DNA of 64,000 bases from Micrococcales bacterium 72-143 (GTDB lineage Bacteria > Actinomycetota > Actinomycetes > Actinomycetales > Microbacteriaceae). This document shows, in pieces, positions 34,509 through 43,036 of the stretch. The translations under genes and the position numbers were made by a program. Position 1 is the stretch's first letter, and every line of letters starts with the position of its first letter. The stretch lies in the NCBI GenBank assembly GCA_001898835.1, contig MKVM01000001.1, forward strand, positions 1,402,651 through 1,466,650. Reading direction: 5' to 3'. The notes under the pieces were generated by a model. It had not been told where the DNA came from and did not search any database. It saw only the letters and a list, made by a program, of their open reading frames with translations.

Positions 34509-34889
34509 CTACGCGTCCAGGTCGTCGGCGACCTTGCGCAGCACCGCGGCGATCTTGGCGCCGTGCGCGCGGTCGGGGTAGCGGCCGCGACGGAGGCCCG
34601 CCCCGATGCCGTCGAGGAGCTTCACGAGGTCCTCGACGACGATCGCCATGTCGTCCGCCGAGCGGCGGTTGAGCTTGCTGAGGCTGGGCGGCGCGTCGAG
34701 CACGCGCACCGAGAGCGCCTGCGCGCCCTTGCGGCCGTCGGCGATGCCGAACTCGAGCCGGGTGCCGGCGCGCACGACCGCTCCGGCGGGCAGCGCGGAG
34801 GCGTGTAGGAAGACCTCCTGGCCGTCGTCGGAGGTGACGAAGCCGAAGCCCTTCTCCTCGTCGTAGAACTTCACCTTGCCGGTGGGCAT
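34509..34889 (-). CDS. Cold-shock-domain protein with C-terminal extension
   Basis: A 126-residue protein. Residues 1-65 are a cold-shock domain with RNP1-like KGFGFVTSDDGQ and RNP2-like VFLHASAL, binding single-stranded nucleic acid. A further 60 residues (RRSADDMAIVVEDLVKLLDGIG and a helical end) follow, as in actinobacterial Csp variants fused to an extra helical segment. It leads the two-gene unit with DUF3027. The other CSD gene at 51781 is of standard length. Confidence 0.88.
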   Translation of the reverse strand: MPTGKVKFYDEEKGFGFVTSDDGQEVFLHASALPAGAVVRAGTRLEFGIADGRKGAQALSVRVLDAPPSLSKLNRRSADDMAIVVEDLVKLLDGIGAGLRRGRYPDRAHGAKIAAVLRKVADDLDA

Positions 34890-34929
34890 GCCGAGCCTCT
34901 CTCGCTGATCCTGGTGCAGGCGCGGGGCA

Positions 34930-34935
34930 TAGTGT
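34930..34935 (+). promoter_or_regulatory. Candidate -10 element for leaderless 87-aa gene
   Basis: TAGTGT is followed by 6 nt and then the GTG at 34942. Confidence 0.45.
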
Positions 34936-34941
34936 TGTCTC

Positions 34942-35205
34942 GTGCCCGAGAACGCCCCCGTCCCGCTCAATCGTATCGAACGCGTGCTCGCCGCCATGAT
35001 CGCCGCGGTCATGGGGGTCTCGATCATCGCGATCGTGGCGACGATGATCGCGGCGGCATCCGGAGCCTCCATGTCGGGCGGCATCTGGCCGGCGCTCGTG
35101 CTGATCGGCTACATCGGTCTGCCGCTCGCCTTCCTCATGATCGTCACGTTCCTCGTCGCCAGCTCGGTGCGCCGTCGCAGGCTCGCACGGGACGGTGAGC
35201 GGTAG
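34942..35205 (+). CDS. Small two-helix membrane protein
   Basis: An 87-residue protein with helices at about 15-38 (VLAAMIAAVMGVSIIAIVATMIAA) and 48-72 (ALVLIGYIGLPLAFLMIVTFLVA), then a basic tail RRRRLARDGER. It overlaps the start of the 626-residue helicase-associated gene by 11 nt, implying coupled translation. No family I can name; function unknown. Confidence 0.75.
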   Translation: MPENAPVPLNRIERVLAAMIAAVMGVSIIAIVATMIAAASGASMSGGIWPALVLIGYIGLPLAFLMIVTFLVASSVRRRRLARDGER

Positions 35206-37075
35206 CAGCTCGGCTCTCGCGCTCGCGGCTCGGCTGCGGGCGCTGACCGACGACGCCCTCATCGCGCTGCTGCACGCGCGGCCGGTGCGGGAGGGCGGCA
35301 TCCGCGACGTCTTCGACCTCGCCGAGGCGCTGCTCGATCCCGCATCCGTGCAGGCGGCGCTCACCCGGCTCGACCGCACCTCGCTCGCGGTGCTCGCCGC
35401 GGTCGTGCTGCTCGGGCAACCGGATGCGGGGCCGATCGCGGGCCGCGTCGCTCGCCCGGTCGCCGAGGTGCGGCCCGTGCTCGACCGCCTCGCGGAGCTC
35501 GCGCTCGTCGCGCCCCTCGACGGGGGTGTCTCCGTCCCCGAGGAGCTCGCGCAGGTGCTGCGCGGCTGGCCGGCGCTCGGCCTCCCCTCCCCCGAGGAGC
35601 TCATCGACGCCCCGCCGCCCGCCGCGCTCGAGGCGGTGGCGGGCGACGACCGCATCGCGGCCGATCGCGCGGCGGGGGAACGCGCCTTCGCCGCCGTGAC
35701 CTCCGTGGGCGAGCTCGTGAGCGCGCTCGAACGCGAGCCGGCCCGCATGCTGCAGCGGGGCGGCGTGGCCCTGCCCGACTGGCGGCGGATGCTGACGGCG
35801 ACGGGCGCGAAGGACGACGCCCAGCTCGAGGCCGTGCTCGAGCTCGCGCAGGGCGCGGGCCTCGTGAGCCCCGCCGACGGTGCCTGGCGCGTGACCCCGG
35901 AGGTCGACGCCTGGGCGGGCGCGACCCGGGTCGGACGGTGGACCGCGCTCGCATCCGGCTGGCTCGACCGCGTGCCCGCCGAGCTGCAGGAGCAGCTGCG
36001 GGCGCGCGCGGGCGCCCGCTGGGGCGACGGGCTGCTCGAGTACCTCGACTGGCTCTACCCGGCGGGGGGCGACTGGCTGCCCGAGCGCACCCGCTCGGTC
36101 GTGCGCTCCGCCGAGTTGCTCGGCATCGTCGGCGCCTCGGTGCCCTCGACCGCGGGCACCGCCCTGCTCGCGGAGGGGGCGGATGCGGCGGCCGCCGCCG
36201 TCGCGCCCCTCTTCCCGCCCGACGTGCGGCAGGTCTACATCCAGCACGACCTGTCGATCATCGCACCCGGGCCCCTCGCGGCCGACGTGGACCGACGCCT
36301 GCGGGAGACGGCGGAGGTCGAGTCGGTGGGGCTCGCGTCGAGCTACCGCGTCACCGCGGCATCCGTCACGCGGGCGCTCACGACGGGCGCGACGATCGAC
36401 GAGCTGCGGGCGCTGCTCGCGGAGGTCTCGCTCACCGGCATCCCGCAGCCGCTCGACTACCTGCTGACGGAGACGGCGGCACGGTTCGGCAGCCTCCGCG
36501 TCGGCGCGCTCGACCCGGAGCCCGGGGGCCCGGAGGCGAACGCGCACTCCTACGTGCGCGCCGACGACGCAGCGCTCGTCGGGCAGCTCGTGATCGACCA
36601 GACCCTCGGACCGCTCGCCCTGCGCCGCGCGGGCGAGCACCGCGCGGTGAGCCGGTTCGACGCGGAGACCCTGTACTGGGCGCTCGTCGACGCCCGCTAC
36701 CCCGCCGTGTTCGAGGATGACGCGGGCGCCATCCGCCCGGTGCGCCGCGCGACGGCGCGCTCGCTGCCCGTCGAGGCGGCGGCCGACCCCGCGGAGCGCA
36801 TCGTCGCCCGCATCCGGGACGCCGCCGCCGACCAGCCGGAGGAGAGCGGCGCCGCGTGGAACGCGCGCCAGCTGGAGCTCGCGATCCGCGGCAAGCTGCA
36901 GGTGACCGTCGTCGTGCGGATGCCGGACGGCAGCGAGGTGCCCTACCTGCTGGAGCCGGCCGCGCTCGCCGGCGGGCGCCTCCGCGCCCGCGACCGCCGC
37001 GCCGACATCGAGCGCACCCTCCCCCTCTCGCACATCGTGGCCGTGGAACCGACGGCCACCCCGAGCGCCGGTTGA
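35195..37075 (+). CDS. Helicase-associated (Helicase_C_3-type) protein, XPB partner
   Basis: A 626-residue protein with winged-helix-rich N-terminal half and a conserved region RQVYIQHDLSIIAPGPL (about 346-362), the core of the helicase XPB/Ssl2 N-terminal-like domain (PF13625). Further on are RFGSLRVG and a C-terminal YLLEPAALAGGRLRARDRRADIERTLPL segment. It has no ATPase motifs. In actinobacteria this gene commonly sits directly before XPB, as here, suggesting a functional pair in DNA repair. GTG start inside the preceding small gene. Confidence 0.85.
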   Translation: MSGSSSALALAARLRALTDDALIALLHARPVREGGIRDVFDLAEALLDPASVQAALTRLDRTSLAVLAAVVLLGQPDAGPIAGRVARPVAEVRPVLDRLAELALVAPLDGGVSVPEELAQVLRGWPALGLPSPEELIDAPPPAALEAVAGDDRIAADRAAGERAFAAVTSVGELVSALEREPARMLQRGGVALPDWRRMLTATGAKDDAQLEAVLELAQGAGLVSPADGAWRVTPEVDAWAGATRVGRWTALASGWLDRVPAELQEQLRARAGARWGDGLLEYLDWLYPAGGDWLPERTRSVVRSAELLGIVGASVPSTAGTALLAEGADAAAAAVAPLFPPDVRQVYIQHDLSIIAPGPLAADVDRRLRETAEVESVGLASSYRVTAASVTRALTTGATIDELRALLAEVSLTGIPQPLDYLLTETAARFGSLRVGALDPEPGGPEANAHSYVRADDAALVGQLVIDQTLGPLALRRAGEHRAVSRFDAETLYWALVDARYPAVFEDDAGAIRPVRRATARSLPVEAAADPAERIVARIRDAAADQPEESGAAWNARQLELAIRGKLQVTVVVRMPDGSEVPYLLEPAALAGGRLRARDRRADIERTLPLSHIVAVEPTATPSAG

Positions 37076-37102
37076 GCAGCCGGCCCGGCAAGCTGCTCGA
37101 CC
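37070..37102. repeat. Hairpin at the stop codon before XPB
   Basis: GGTTGAGCAGC (37070-37080) and GCTGCTCGACC (37092-37102) form an 11-bp stem with one G-T pair. It contains the TGA of the upstream gene. The GCTGCTCGACCAGC end resembles the dispersed element at 38789-38872. Confidence 0.6.
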
Positions 37103-37140
37103 AGCGAGCATTCCTGACCCCCGACTAAGCTCGGGAGGTT

Positions 37141-38778
37141 ATGAACGGACCGCTGATCGTGCAGAGCGACCGCACCGTGCTGCTCGAGGTGGCGCACCCG
37201 GAGGCGGAGGAGGCGCGGCACGAGCTGGCGATCTTCGCCGAGCTGGAGCGCGCCCCCGAGCACGTGCACACCTACCGCATCACCCGGCTCGGCCTCTGGA
37301 ACGCGCGCGCCGCGGGCCACACCGCCCAGCAGATGCTCGACACCCTCGAGCGGTACGCGAAGTTCCCGGTGCCGCAGTCGGTCACCGTCGACATCGAGGA
37401 GACGGTCGGCCGCTACGGTCGCCTCGTCATCGCGCGCGACGACGCGGGCGAGCTCGTCATCCGGGGCGCGGATGCCGCGGTGCTCGCCGAGATCACCCGC
37501 AACTCGAAGGTCGGCCCGTTCCTCGGCATCCGCCGCAGCTCCACCGAGTGGACGCTGCAGCCGTGGGCGCGCGGTCAGGTCAAGCAGGAGCTGCTGAAGA
37601 TCGGCTGGCCCGCCGAGGACGAGGCCGGCTACACCCCCGGCACCCCGCACGAGATCGAGCTCGTCGAGGACGGCTGGGCGCTGCGCCCCTACCAGCAGCA
37701 GGCGGTCGACAACTTCTTCGCGGGCGGCTCGGGCGTCGTCGTGCTGCCCTGCGGCGCGGGCAAAACGCTCGTGGGGGCGGGCGCGATGGCCGCCGCCGAC
37801 ACCAACACCCTCATCCTCGTGACCAACACCGTCTCGGCGCGGCAGTGGCGGGCCGAGCTGCTCAAGCGCACGACGCTCACCGAGGACGAGATCGGCGAGT
37901 ACTCCGGCCAGACGAAGGAGATCAAGCCGGTCACGATCGCGACCTACCAGATCCTCACGGCGAAGCGGAAGGGCGAGTACGCGCACCTGGCGCTCCTCGA
38001 CGCGCTCGACTGGGGTCTCATCGTCTACGACGAGGTGCACCTGCTGCCCGCCCCCGTGTTCAAGCTGACGGCCGAGCTGCAGGCCCGCCGCCGCCTCGGC
38101 CTCACCGCGACGCTCGTGCGCGAGGACGGCCGCGAGTCCGACGTGTTCAGCCTCATCGGCCCGAAGCGCTTCGACGCCCCGTGGAAGGAGATCGAGGCGC
38201 AGGGCTTCATCTCCCCCGCGTCCTGCTTCGAGGTGCGGATCGACCTGCCGCAGTCCGAGCGCCTCGAGTACGCGGCGAGCGCCGACGACGAGCGCTACCG
38301 GCTCGCCGCGACCGCCCCCGCGAAGCTGCAGGTCGTCAAGGACCTGGTCGCGAAGCACGCGGGCGAGCGCATCCTCGTGATCGGCCAGTACCTCGACCAG
38401 ATCGAGGAGCTGTCGGATGCGCTCGGCGCGCCCCAGCTCACGGGCGCCACCCCGGTGCCCGAGCGGGAGCGGCTGTTCCAGGAGTTCCGCGAGGGCACGA
38501 CACCCGTGCTGGTCGTGTCGAAGGTCGCCAACTTCTCGGTCGACCTGCCGGAGGCCACCGTCGCCATCCAGGTGTCGGGGTCCTTCGGCTCGCGCCAGGA
38601 GGAGGCGCAGCGCCTCGGCCGCCTGCTGCGCCCGAAGGAGTCGGGCCTGCCCGCCAACTTCTACACGCTCGTCGCGCGCGACACCGTCGACCAGGACTTC
38701 GCGCAGAACCGGCAGCGCTTCCTCGCCGAGCAGGGGTACAGCTACACGATCCTGGATGCGCACGACCTCGCGGCGTGA
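37141..38778 (+). CDS. XPB-type superfamily 2 DNA helicase
   Basis: A 545-residue bacterial XPB/Rad25 homologue, a 3'-5' DNA translocase of repair. The N-terminal damage-recognition-like domain covers about 1-170. SF2 motifs follow: LPCGAGKTLVGAG (Walker A, about 202-214), YDEVHLL (DEVH box), LGLTATLVRED (motif III region) and QRLGRLLRPKESG (motif VI, about 485-497). It has a GGGAGG site and a TAAGCT hexamer at 37126-37131. It lies next to its usual helicase-associated partner. Confidence 0.94.
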   Translation: MNGPLIVQSDRTVLLEVAHPEAEEARHELAIFAELERAPEHVHTYRITRLGLWNARAAGHTAQQMLDTLERYAKFPVPQSVTVDIEETVGRYGRLVIARDDAGELVIRGADAAVLAEITRNSKVGPFLGIRRSSTEWTLQPWARGQVKQELLKIGWPAEDEAGYTPGTPHEIELVEDGWALRPYQQQAVDNFFAGGSGVVVLPCGAGKTLVGAGAMAAADTNTLILVTNTVSARQWRAELLKRTTLTEDEIGEYSGQTKEIKPVTIATYQILTAKRKGEYAHLALLDALDWGLIVYDEVHLLPAPVFKLTAELQARRRLGLTATLVREDGRESDVFSLIGPKRFDAPWKEIEAQGFISPASCFEVRIDLPQSERLEYAASADDERYRLAATAPAKLQVVKDLVAKHAGERILVIGQYLDQIEELSDALGAPQLTGATPVPERERLFQEFREGTTPVLVVSKVANFSVDLPEATVAIQVSGSFGSRQEEAQRLGRLLRPKESGLPANFYTLVARDTVDQDFAQNRQRFLAEQGYSYTILDAHDLAA

Positions 38779-38788
38779 CCACGGGCTG

Positions 38789-38872
38789 ATTTCGACACGC
38801 GCCTTCGGCGCTGCTCAATCAGCGGCGCTGCCCGCTGGTCGAGTAGCCGCCGCAGGCGGCGTGTCGAGGCCG
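38789..38872. repeat. Inverted pair of a dispersed palindromic element
   Basis: Unit A (38789-38825) contains TTTCGACACGCGCC and GCTGCTCAATCAGC. Unit B (38833-38872) contains CGCTGGTCGAGTAGCC and GGCGTGTCGAGGCC. They are opposite-facing versions of one element (TTTCGACACGC ... CTCAACCAGC type) of the kind scattered in Microbacteriaceae genomes. Unit B also has an internal GCCGCC/GGCGGC stem. The pair overlaps the 3' end of the leftward tetR gene. Confidence 0.7.
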
Positions 38873-39519
38873 GCCCCATCGATCCGTTCGGGCTCGCGAC
38901 CCGGCACGGTGGCGAGGAACTCCTCGAGGTAGTCGACGGTGAGCCGCCTGGCCTCCGCGATGAAGAACGGGTCGCCCTGCGGATCGGTCAGGAACGCACG
39001 CGAGACGAGGGCGTCGGCGATCTCGAGCATGACCTCCACGTGCTCGTACAGCTCGGGGCGGTCCCAGACGTCGAACCGCGGCCGGAAGTAGCCGAGCGAC
39101 TCGATCGCGAGCAGGTGCTTGTTCGTGGCCGTGGAGCTGAACAGGTGACTGTCGACGCCGTCGCCGAGCCGCACCCAGCGGAACCCCGGCTCGCTGCGGA
39201 GCTTCTCGGCGTAGGCGTCGACGATCCGGCGCATCGCGTCCTGCCAGAGGATGTCGGGGTCGGCGATGATCTCGCGCACGACGGCGAGGTATCGCTCGAG
39301 GTTGCGTGCGGCGAGCGCGCGCAGGATCGCCGGGGTGTCGGCGAAGTAGCGGTAGATGGCGGCGTGCGACATGCCCGCGCTGCGGGCGATGAGCGTGGGC
39401 GTGAGCTGCACGGAGCCCGCCTCGTCGATGAGCGTGGCGGCGGTGTCGAGGATGAGGTCGAGGCGCTGGGCGCTGCGCTGCTGGAGCGGAAGGCGCCGCA
39501 GGTCTCCGGGATCGTCCAT
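38815..39519 (-). CDS. TetR family regulator with repeat-encoded C-terminus
   Basis: A 234-residue regulator. N-terminal helix-turn-helix: LTPTLIARSAGMSHAAIYRYFADTPAILRALA (about 38-69). The effector domain includes RWVRLGDGVDSHLF and WDRPELYEHVEVMLEIADALV. The last 17 or so residues (LDTPPAAATRPAGSAAD) and the stop lie within the inverted element at 38789-38872, so the natural C-terminus was probably extended or replaced. Divergent from the surface-protein gene across a long palindrome, its likely operator. Confidence 0.88.
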   Translation of the reverse strand: MDDPGDLRRLPLQQRSAQRLDLILDTAATLIDEAGSVQLTPTLIARSAGMSHAAIYRYFADTPAILRALAARNLERYLAVVREIIADPDILWQDAMRRIVDAYAEKLRSEPGFRWVRLGDGVDSHLFSSTATNKHLLAIESLGYFRPRFDVWDRPELYEHVEVMLEIADALVSRAFLTDPQGDPFFIAEARRLTVDYLEEFLATVPGREPERIDGAGLDTPPAAATRPAGSAAD

Positions 39520-39533
39520 GATCTCGCCATTAT

Positions 39534-39563
39534 GCTACAGTCCGTAACGTTACACATTGTAGC
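39534..39563. promoter_or_regulatory. 30-bp TetR-type palindrome
   Basis: GCTACA (39534-39539), GTAACGTTAC (39544-39553) and TGTAGC (39558-39563) are arranged symmetrically with 4-bp spacers. It lies midway between the tetR start (39519) and the surface-protein start (39579), so one bound dimer pair could control both. Confidence 0.8.
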
Positions 39564-39578
39564 GTTCAAGGAGACACT

Positions 39579-41063
39579 GTGGCACCCGTCGGCACCCCTA
39601 TCCCCGCCCGCATCCGCCACCTCCGCGCGCCCGCGCTCGCCACCGCGGCCCTGCTCACGCCGCTGCTCACCGCATCCCCCGCGAGCGCCGCTACGACCGG
39701 CGTGACGAGCTACGCCCAGCTCACGACGGCGTTCTCGGATGCGAACGCCGACACCGTGCGGCTCGACGCCGACATCGCCTACAGCTGGGAAACCACTCAT
39801 GCGTCCGGCATCGTCACCAACAGCCACACGCTCACCCTCGACCTGCACGGCCACACACTCAGCGTGTTTAACGTGAACATCACGCCGGGCACGACGCTCC
39901 GGATCGTCGACACCGGATCCGCCGGTACGCTGCGGGTCACCCCTGACATCTATGGGGGTTATGCGGGTATCGATACCACCGGGGCAACGCTCGAGATCTA
40001 CTCGGGCACCATCATCGCGAACGGGTCGGCGAGCGGCGGCGCCGGCATCGGCAGTGCCGCAGGCCACGACGCCGGGACCTTCCGGATGCTGGGCGGCACC
40101 GTCACCGCGACCAGCGGCGATTGGTCGGCCGCGATCGGCGGCGGCGAGAACGGCGGCGCCGGCTCGATCACGATCAACGGCGGCACCGTCACCGCGAACG
40201 GCCGTGGCGACGGCCCGGGGATCGGCAACGGCCCCCACTACGCCGGTGACGCCACGGCGTCGGTGAACATCATGGGCGGCACCGTCACCGCCACCAGCAG
40301 CACGAACCGGCAGAGGACCTTCGCCGTCGGCGGTGGGAACGGTGCCTCCGGAGTCGCACTCACCGTCGGCGCCGCGGCGACGCTCACCATCTCCCACGAC
40401 GAGAAGACCTGGGGCCTCGGCGGTGATGTGCAGAACTCCCGGCAGTGGGGCAGCTATGCGATCGCGGGAACGCTCATCCTCGACGCCAGCGTCCCGATCC
40501 CCGCAAACGAGAGCATCAGCATCCTGCCCGGCGGCGTCGTGCGCGGGCCCGGCGCGTTCCAGAAGAACCCGGCGCTCGGCACCGGCGATGCCACCATCTA
40601 CAACGACGGCACGCTGCTGGCCCACGCCGACAGCTCGATCGTGGTCGCCGGCAACAACTTCACGGTGAACTTCGACGCCAACCGCAGCGGCGCCACCGCG
40701 GTCTGGCCGGCCTCGCTCCACATCTACGCGCCGACCCTGGCGGATGCGGGGTTCATCCTCCCGTCGCCCCCGATCGCAGGCAGCACTCTCGCCCGGGGCT
40801 GGAACACCGATCCGAACGGCCGGGGCACGGCCTTCACCGCCGCGACCGTGGTCACCGAGGACCTCACGGTCTACGCCGACTGGCCCCTCCGCGGCTCCCT
40901 CCCTCCGGTCGGCGGCAACGATGACACGTCCACACCGACGACCACGCCGACGCGCGTGCTCGCAGCGACTGGCGACACGCTCTCGCCGACGATCGCCCTC
41001 GCCGCGCTGCTCGCGCTGCTGGCCGGCGTCGCCCTCGTGCTGCGCCGCCGCACGCGCGCCTGA
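39579..41063 (+). CDS. Predicted sortase-anchored surface protein
   Basis: A 494-residue exported protein. The signal peptide covers about 1-37 (ending SPASA). A Gly/Thr-rich beta-helix-like region with GGTVTA repeats follows (at about 167, 205 and 231). Near the end, AGSTLARGWNTDPNGRGTAFTAATVVTEDLTVYADW is split over 403-438 and resembles an InlB B/Listeria-Bacteroides repeat. The C-terminus is a cell-wall sorting signal: LAATG, a hydrophobic stretch and RRRTRA. LAxTG is typical of class E sortases in actinobacteria. GTG start with AAGGAG site. Adhesion is an inference; no sortase gene is in the window. Confidence 0.85.
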   Translation: MAPVGTPIPARIRHLRAPALATAALLTPLLTASPASAATTGVTSYAQLTTAFSDANADTVRLDADIAYSWETTHASGIVTNSHTLTLDLHGHTLSVFNVNITPGTTLRIVDTGSAGTLRVTPDIYGGYAGIDTTGATLEIYSGTIIANGSASGGAGIGSAAGHDAGTFRMLGGTVTATSGDWSAAIGGGENGGAGSITINGGTVTANGRGDGPGIGNGPHYAGDATASVNIMGGTVTATSSTNRQRTFAVGGGNGASGVALTVGAAATLTISHDEKTWGLGGDVQNSRQWGSYAIAGTLILDASVPIPANESISILPGGVVRGPGAFQKNPALGTGDATIYNDGTLLAHADSSIVVAGNNFTVNFDANRSGATAVWPASLHIYAPTLADAGFILPSPPIAGSTLARGWNTDPNGRGTAFTAATVVTEDLTVYADWPLRGSLPPVGGNDDTSTPTTTPTRVLAATGDTLSPTIALAALLALLAGVALVLRRRTRA

Positions 41064-41068
41064 CCGAC

Positions 41069-41100
41069 GGTCCGCCACGAGAGCTCACCCGCGGCGGACC
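41069..41100 (+). terminator. Hairpin after the surface-protein gene
   Basis: GGTCCGCC (41069-41076) pairs with GGCGGACC (41093-41100), a perfect 8-bp stem starting 5 bp after the stop codon. No T-run follows. Confidence 0.45.
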
Positions 41101-41183
41101 TCATCCCTCGGGATGATTCGGGGGTTCACCCGATGACTCGGCCGCGCCGATGTCCGTAGGGTCGAACGCATGAGGTCCACTCG

Positions 41184-42098
41184 ATGATCGAAGCCACCCA
41201 CCTGACCAAGCGCTACGGCGCCAAGACCGCCGTCGACGACGCATCCTTCACCGTGCGCCCCGGCATCGTCACGGGCTTCCTCGGCCCCAACGGCGCCGGC
41301 AAGTCCACCACGATGCGCATGATCGTCGGGCTCGACCGGCCCAGCTCGGGTGCCGTCACCCTCAACGGAACCCGCTACGCCGAGCTCAAGGCCCCGCTCC
41401 GCGAGGTCGGCGTGCTGCTGGATGCGAAGGCCGTGCACCCGGGACGCAGCGCCCGCGGGCACCTGCTCGCCCTCGCGGCGACCCACGGCATCCCGCGGAG
41501 CCGGGTCGACGAGGTGATCCACCTCACCGGCCTGGACGCCGTCGCCGGCAAGCGCGTGAAGGGCTTCTCGCTCGGCATGGGCCAGCGGCTCGGCATCGCG
41601 GCGGCGCTGCTCGGCGACCCGGCGACGCTCATCCTCGACGAGCCCGTCAACGGGCTCGACCCCGAGGGCGTCATCTGGGTGCGCAAGCTCGCCCGCCACC
41701 TCGCGTCCGAGGGGCGCACCGTGTTCCTCTCCAGCCACCTCATGAGCGAGATGGCGCAGACCGCCGACCACATCATCGTGCTCGGTCGCGGGCGGGTGAT
41801 CGCGGACGCCCCGGTCGCCGAGATCGTCGCCTCCGCCACCGGCCAGTCGGCCGTCCGCGTGCGCAGCCCGCACGCCGACCGGCTCGCCGCCGCGATCGCC
41901 GGCGAGAACGGCACGGCGACCGCCGACGCATCCGGCCTCACGGTCACCGGCATCCCGGCCGAGCGGATCGGCGAGCTCGCCGCCCGCGACGGCCTCGTGC
42001 TCCACGAGCTCACGCCCGTCGCCGGCTCGCTCGAAGACGCCTACCTCGCCCTCACCCAGGACGAGGTCGAATACCACGCGGGAGGGGAGGCGGCATGA
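41184..42098 (+). CDS. ABC-2 type exporter, ATP-binding subunit
   Basis: A 304-residue ATPase of the DrrA/CcmA-like class. Walker A is GPNGAGKST (about 36-44), the signature is FSLGMGQRLGIAAALLG (about 129-145), Walker B is LILDEPVNGLDPEG, and the switch His is in FLSSHLMSEM. A C-terminal region of about 90 residues follows, as in drug/antibiotic exporters. It overlaps the permease gene by 4 nt (ATGA). No regulatory or biosynthetic neighbour reveals the substrate. Confidence 0.92.
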   Translation: MIEATHLTKRYGAKTAVDDASFTVRPGIVTGFLGPNGAGKSTTMRMIVGLDRPSSGAVTLNGTRYAELKAPLREVGVLLDAKAVHPGRSARGHLLALAATHGIPRSRVDEVIHLTGLDAVAGKRVKGFSLGMGQRLGIAAALLGDPATLILDEPVNGLDPEGVIWVRKLARHLASEGRTVFLSSHLMSEMAQTADHIIVLGRGRVIADAPVAEIVASATGQSAVRVRSPHADRLAAAIAGENGTATADASGLTVTGIPAERIGELAARDGLVLHELTPVAGSLEDAYLALTQDEVEYHAGGEAA

Positions 42099-42970
42099 CC
42101 GCGACCACCGAGACCACACGTCCCACGGCCTCCGCGCTCGCGGATGCGCACCTCACGGCGGGCGGCATCCTGCGCTCCGAGTGGGTGAAGCTGCTCACCC
42201 TGCGCTCCACCTGGTGGTGCCTCGGCGTCATCGTGGCGCTCACCGCCGGAATCCCGCTGCTCATCTCGCTCGCGATCGGCGACGCCCAGGCGCTCCCGGG
42301 CGACGCGGGAGCCGACTTCGGCTACTACAACTGGATGAACGCCACCGTCCTGCCCGTCGGCTTCAGCGTGCTGGCCGCGGCCGTGCTCGGCTGCCTCGTC
42401 ATCACGGGCGAGTACGGCACGGGCATGATCCGCTCGACCATGACGGCGGCCCCGGGCCGGCTCGGGGCGCTGCTCGCGAAGGCGCTCGTCATCGGCGCCG
42501 TCATCTTCGTCGCGAGCTTCGTCGCGCTCGTCATCGGCGCGGCGCTGAGCGGCGCGGTGCTCGGCGCCAAGGGGTACACGATCGACCCCGGTGACGGCCG
42601 CGTCTGGGTGACGCTGCTGTCGGCGGCGGGATACCCCGCGCTCGTCGCGGTGTTCTCCGTGGGGGTCGGGGCGATCATCCGCAACTCGGCCGGGGCGATC
42701 GCGTCGGTGCTCGGCCTGCTGCTCGTCGTTCCGACGATCCTGCAGCTGGTGGGCGCGCTCCTGAAGGCCGACTGGGCGTTCGACGTGGGCGCCTTCCTGC
42801 CGTCGAGCCTCGGAACGACGATGTACACGCCCGTGATCGACCTGGGCGGGATGTCGTTCAGCCAGGGCAGCGTGGAGCTCGCGCCGTGGTCGGCGGCACT
42901 CGCCATGCTCGCGTGGGCGGTCGCGGCGCTCGCCGGCGGGGCCGCGCTCGTGAAGCGCCGCGACGTGTAG
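42095..42970 (+). CDS. ABC-2 type exporter, permease subunit
   Basis: A 291-residue membrane protein with about six helices: WWCLGVIVALTAGIPLLISLAIG, a pair near 85-105, LVIGAVIFVASFVALVIGAALSG, ALVAVFSVGVGAIIRNSAGAIASVLGLLLVV, and a final helix ending ALVKRRDV. The EYGTGMIRSTMTAAPGR segment (about 109-125) is characteristic of actinobacterial ABC-2 permeases. Coupled to the ATPase gene upstream. Confidence 0.9.
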   Translation: MTATTETTRPTASALADAHLTAGGILRSEWVKLLTLRSTWWCLGVIVALTAGIPLLISLAIGDAQALPGDAGADFGYYNWMNATVLPVGFSVLAAAVLGCLVITGEYGTGMIRSTMTAAPGRLGALLAKALVIGAVIFVASFVALVIGAALSGAVLGAKGYTIDPGDGRVWVTLLSAAGYPALVAVFSVGVGAIIRNSAGAIASVLGLLLVVPTILQLVGALLKADWAFDVGAFLPSSLGTTMYTPVIDLGGMSFSQGSVELAPWSAALAMLAWAVAALAGGAALVKRRDV

Positions 42971-42978
42971 CGCGTTCG

Positions 42979-43029
42979 GTGGGCGCGTGTGGTCGCTTCC
43001 CCCCGCGGGTGGCCACCACACGCGCCCAC
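42979..43029. terminator. 15-bp inverted repeat between convergent genes
   Basis: 42979-42993 (GTGGGCGCGTGTGGT) pairs perfectly with 43015-43029 around a 21-nt loop. It lies between the stop of the permease and that of the RibD-like gene, and probably serves both. Confidence 0.65.
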
Positions 43030-43036
43030 TGAGATG

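Noticed and set aside
38988..41078. Long minus-strand open frame opposite the surface-protein gene
   Set aside because: It reads antisense to a clearly secreted protein with signal peptide and sorting signal, and out of frame with tetR.
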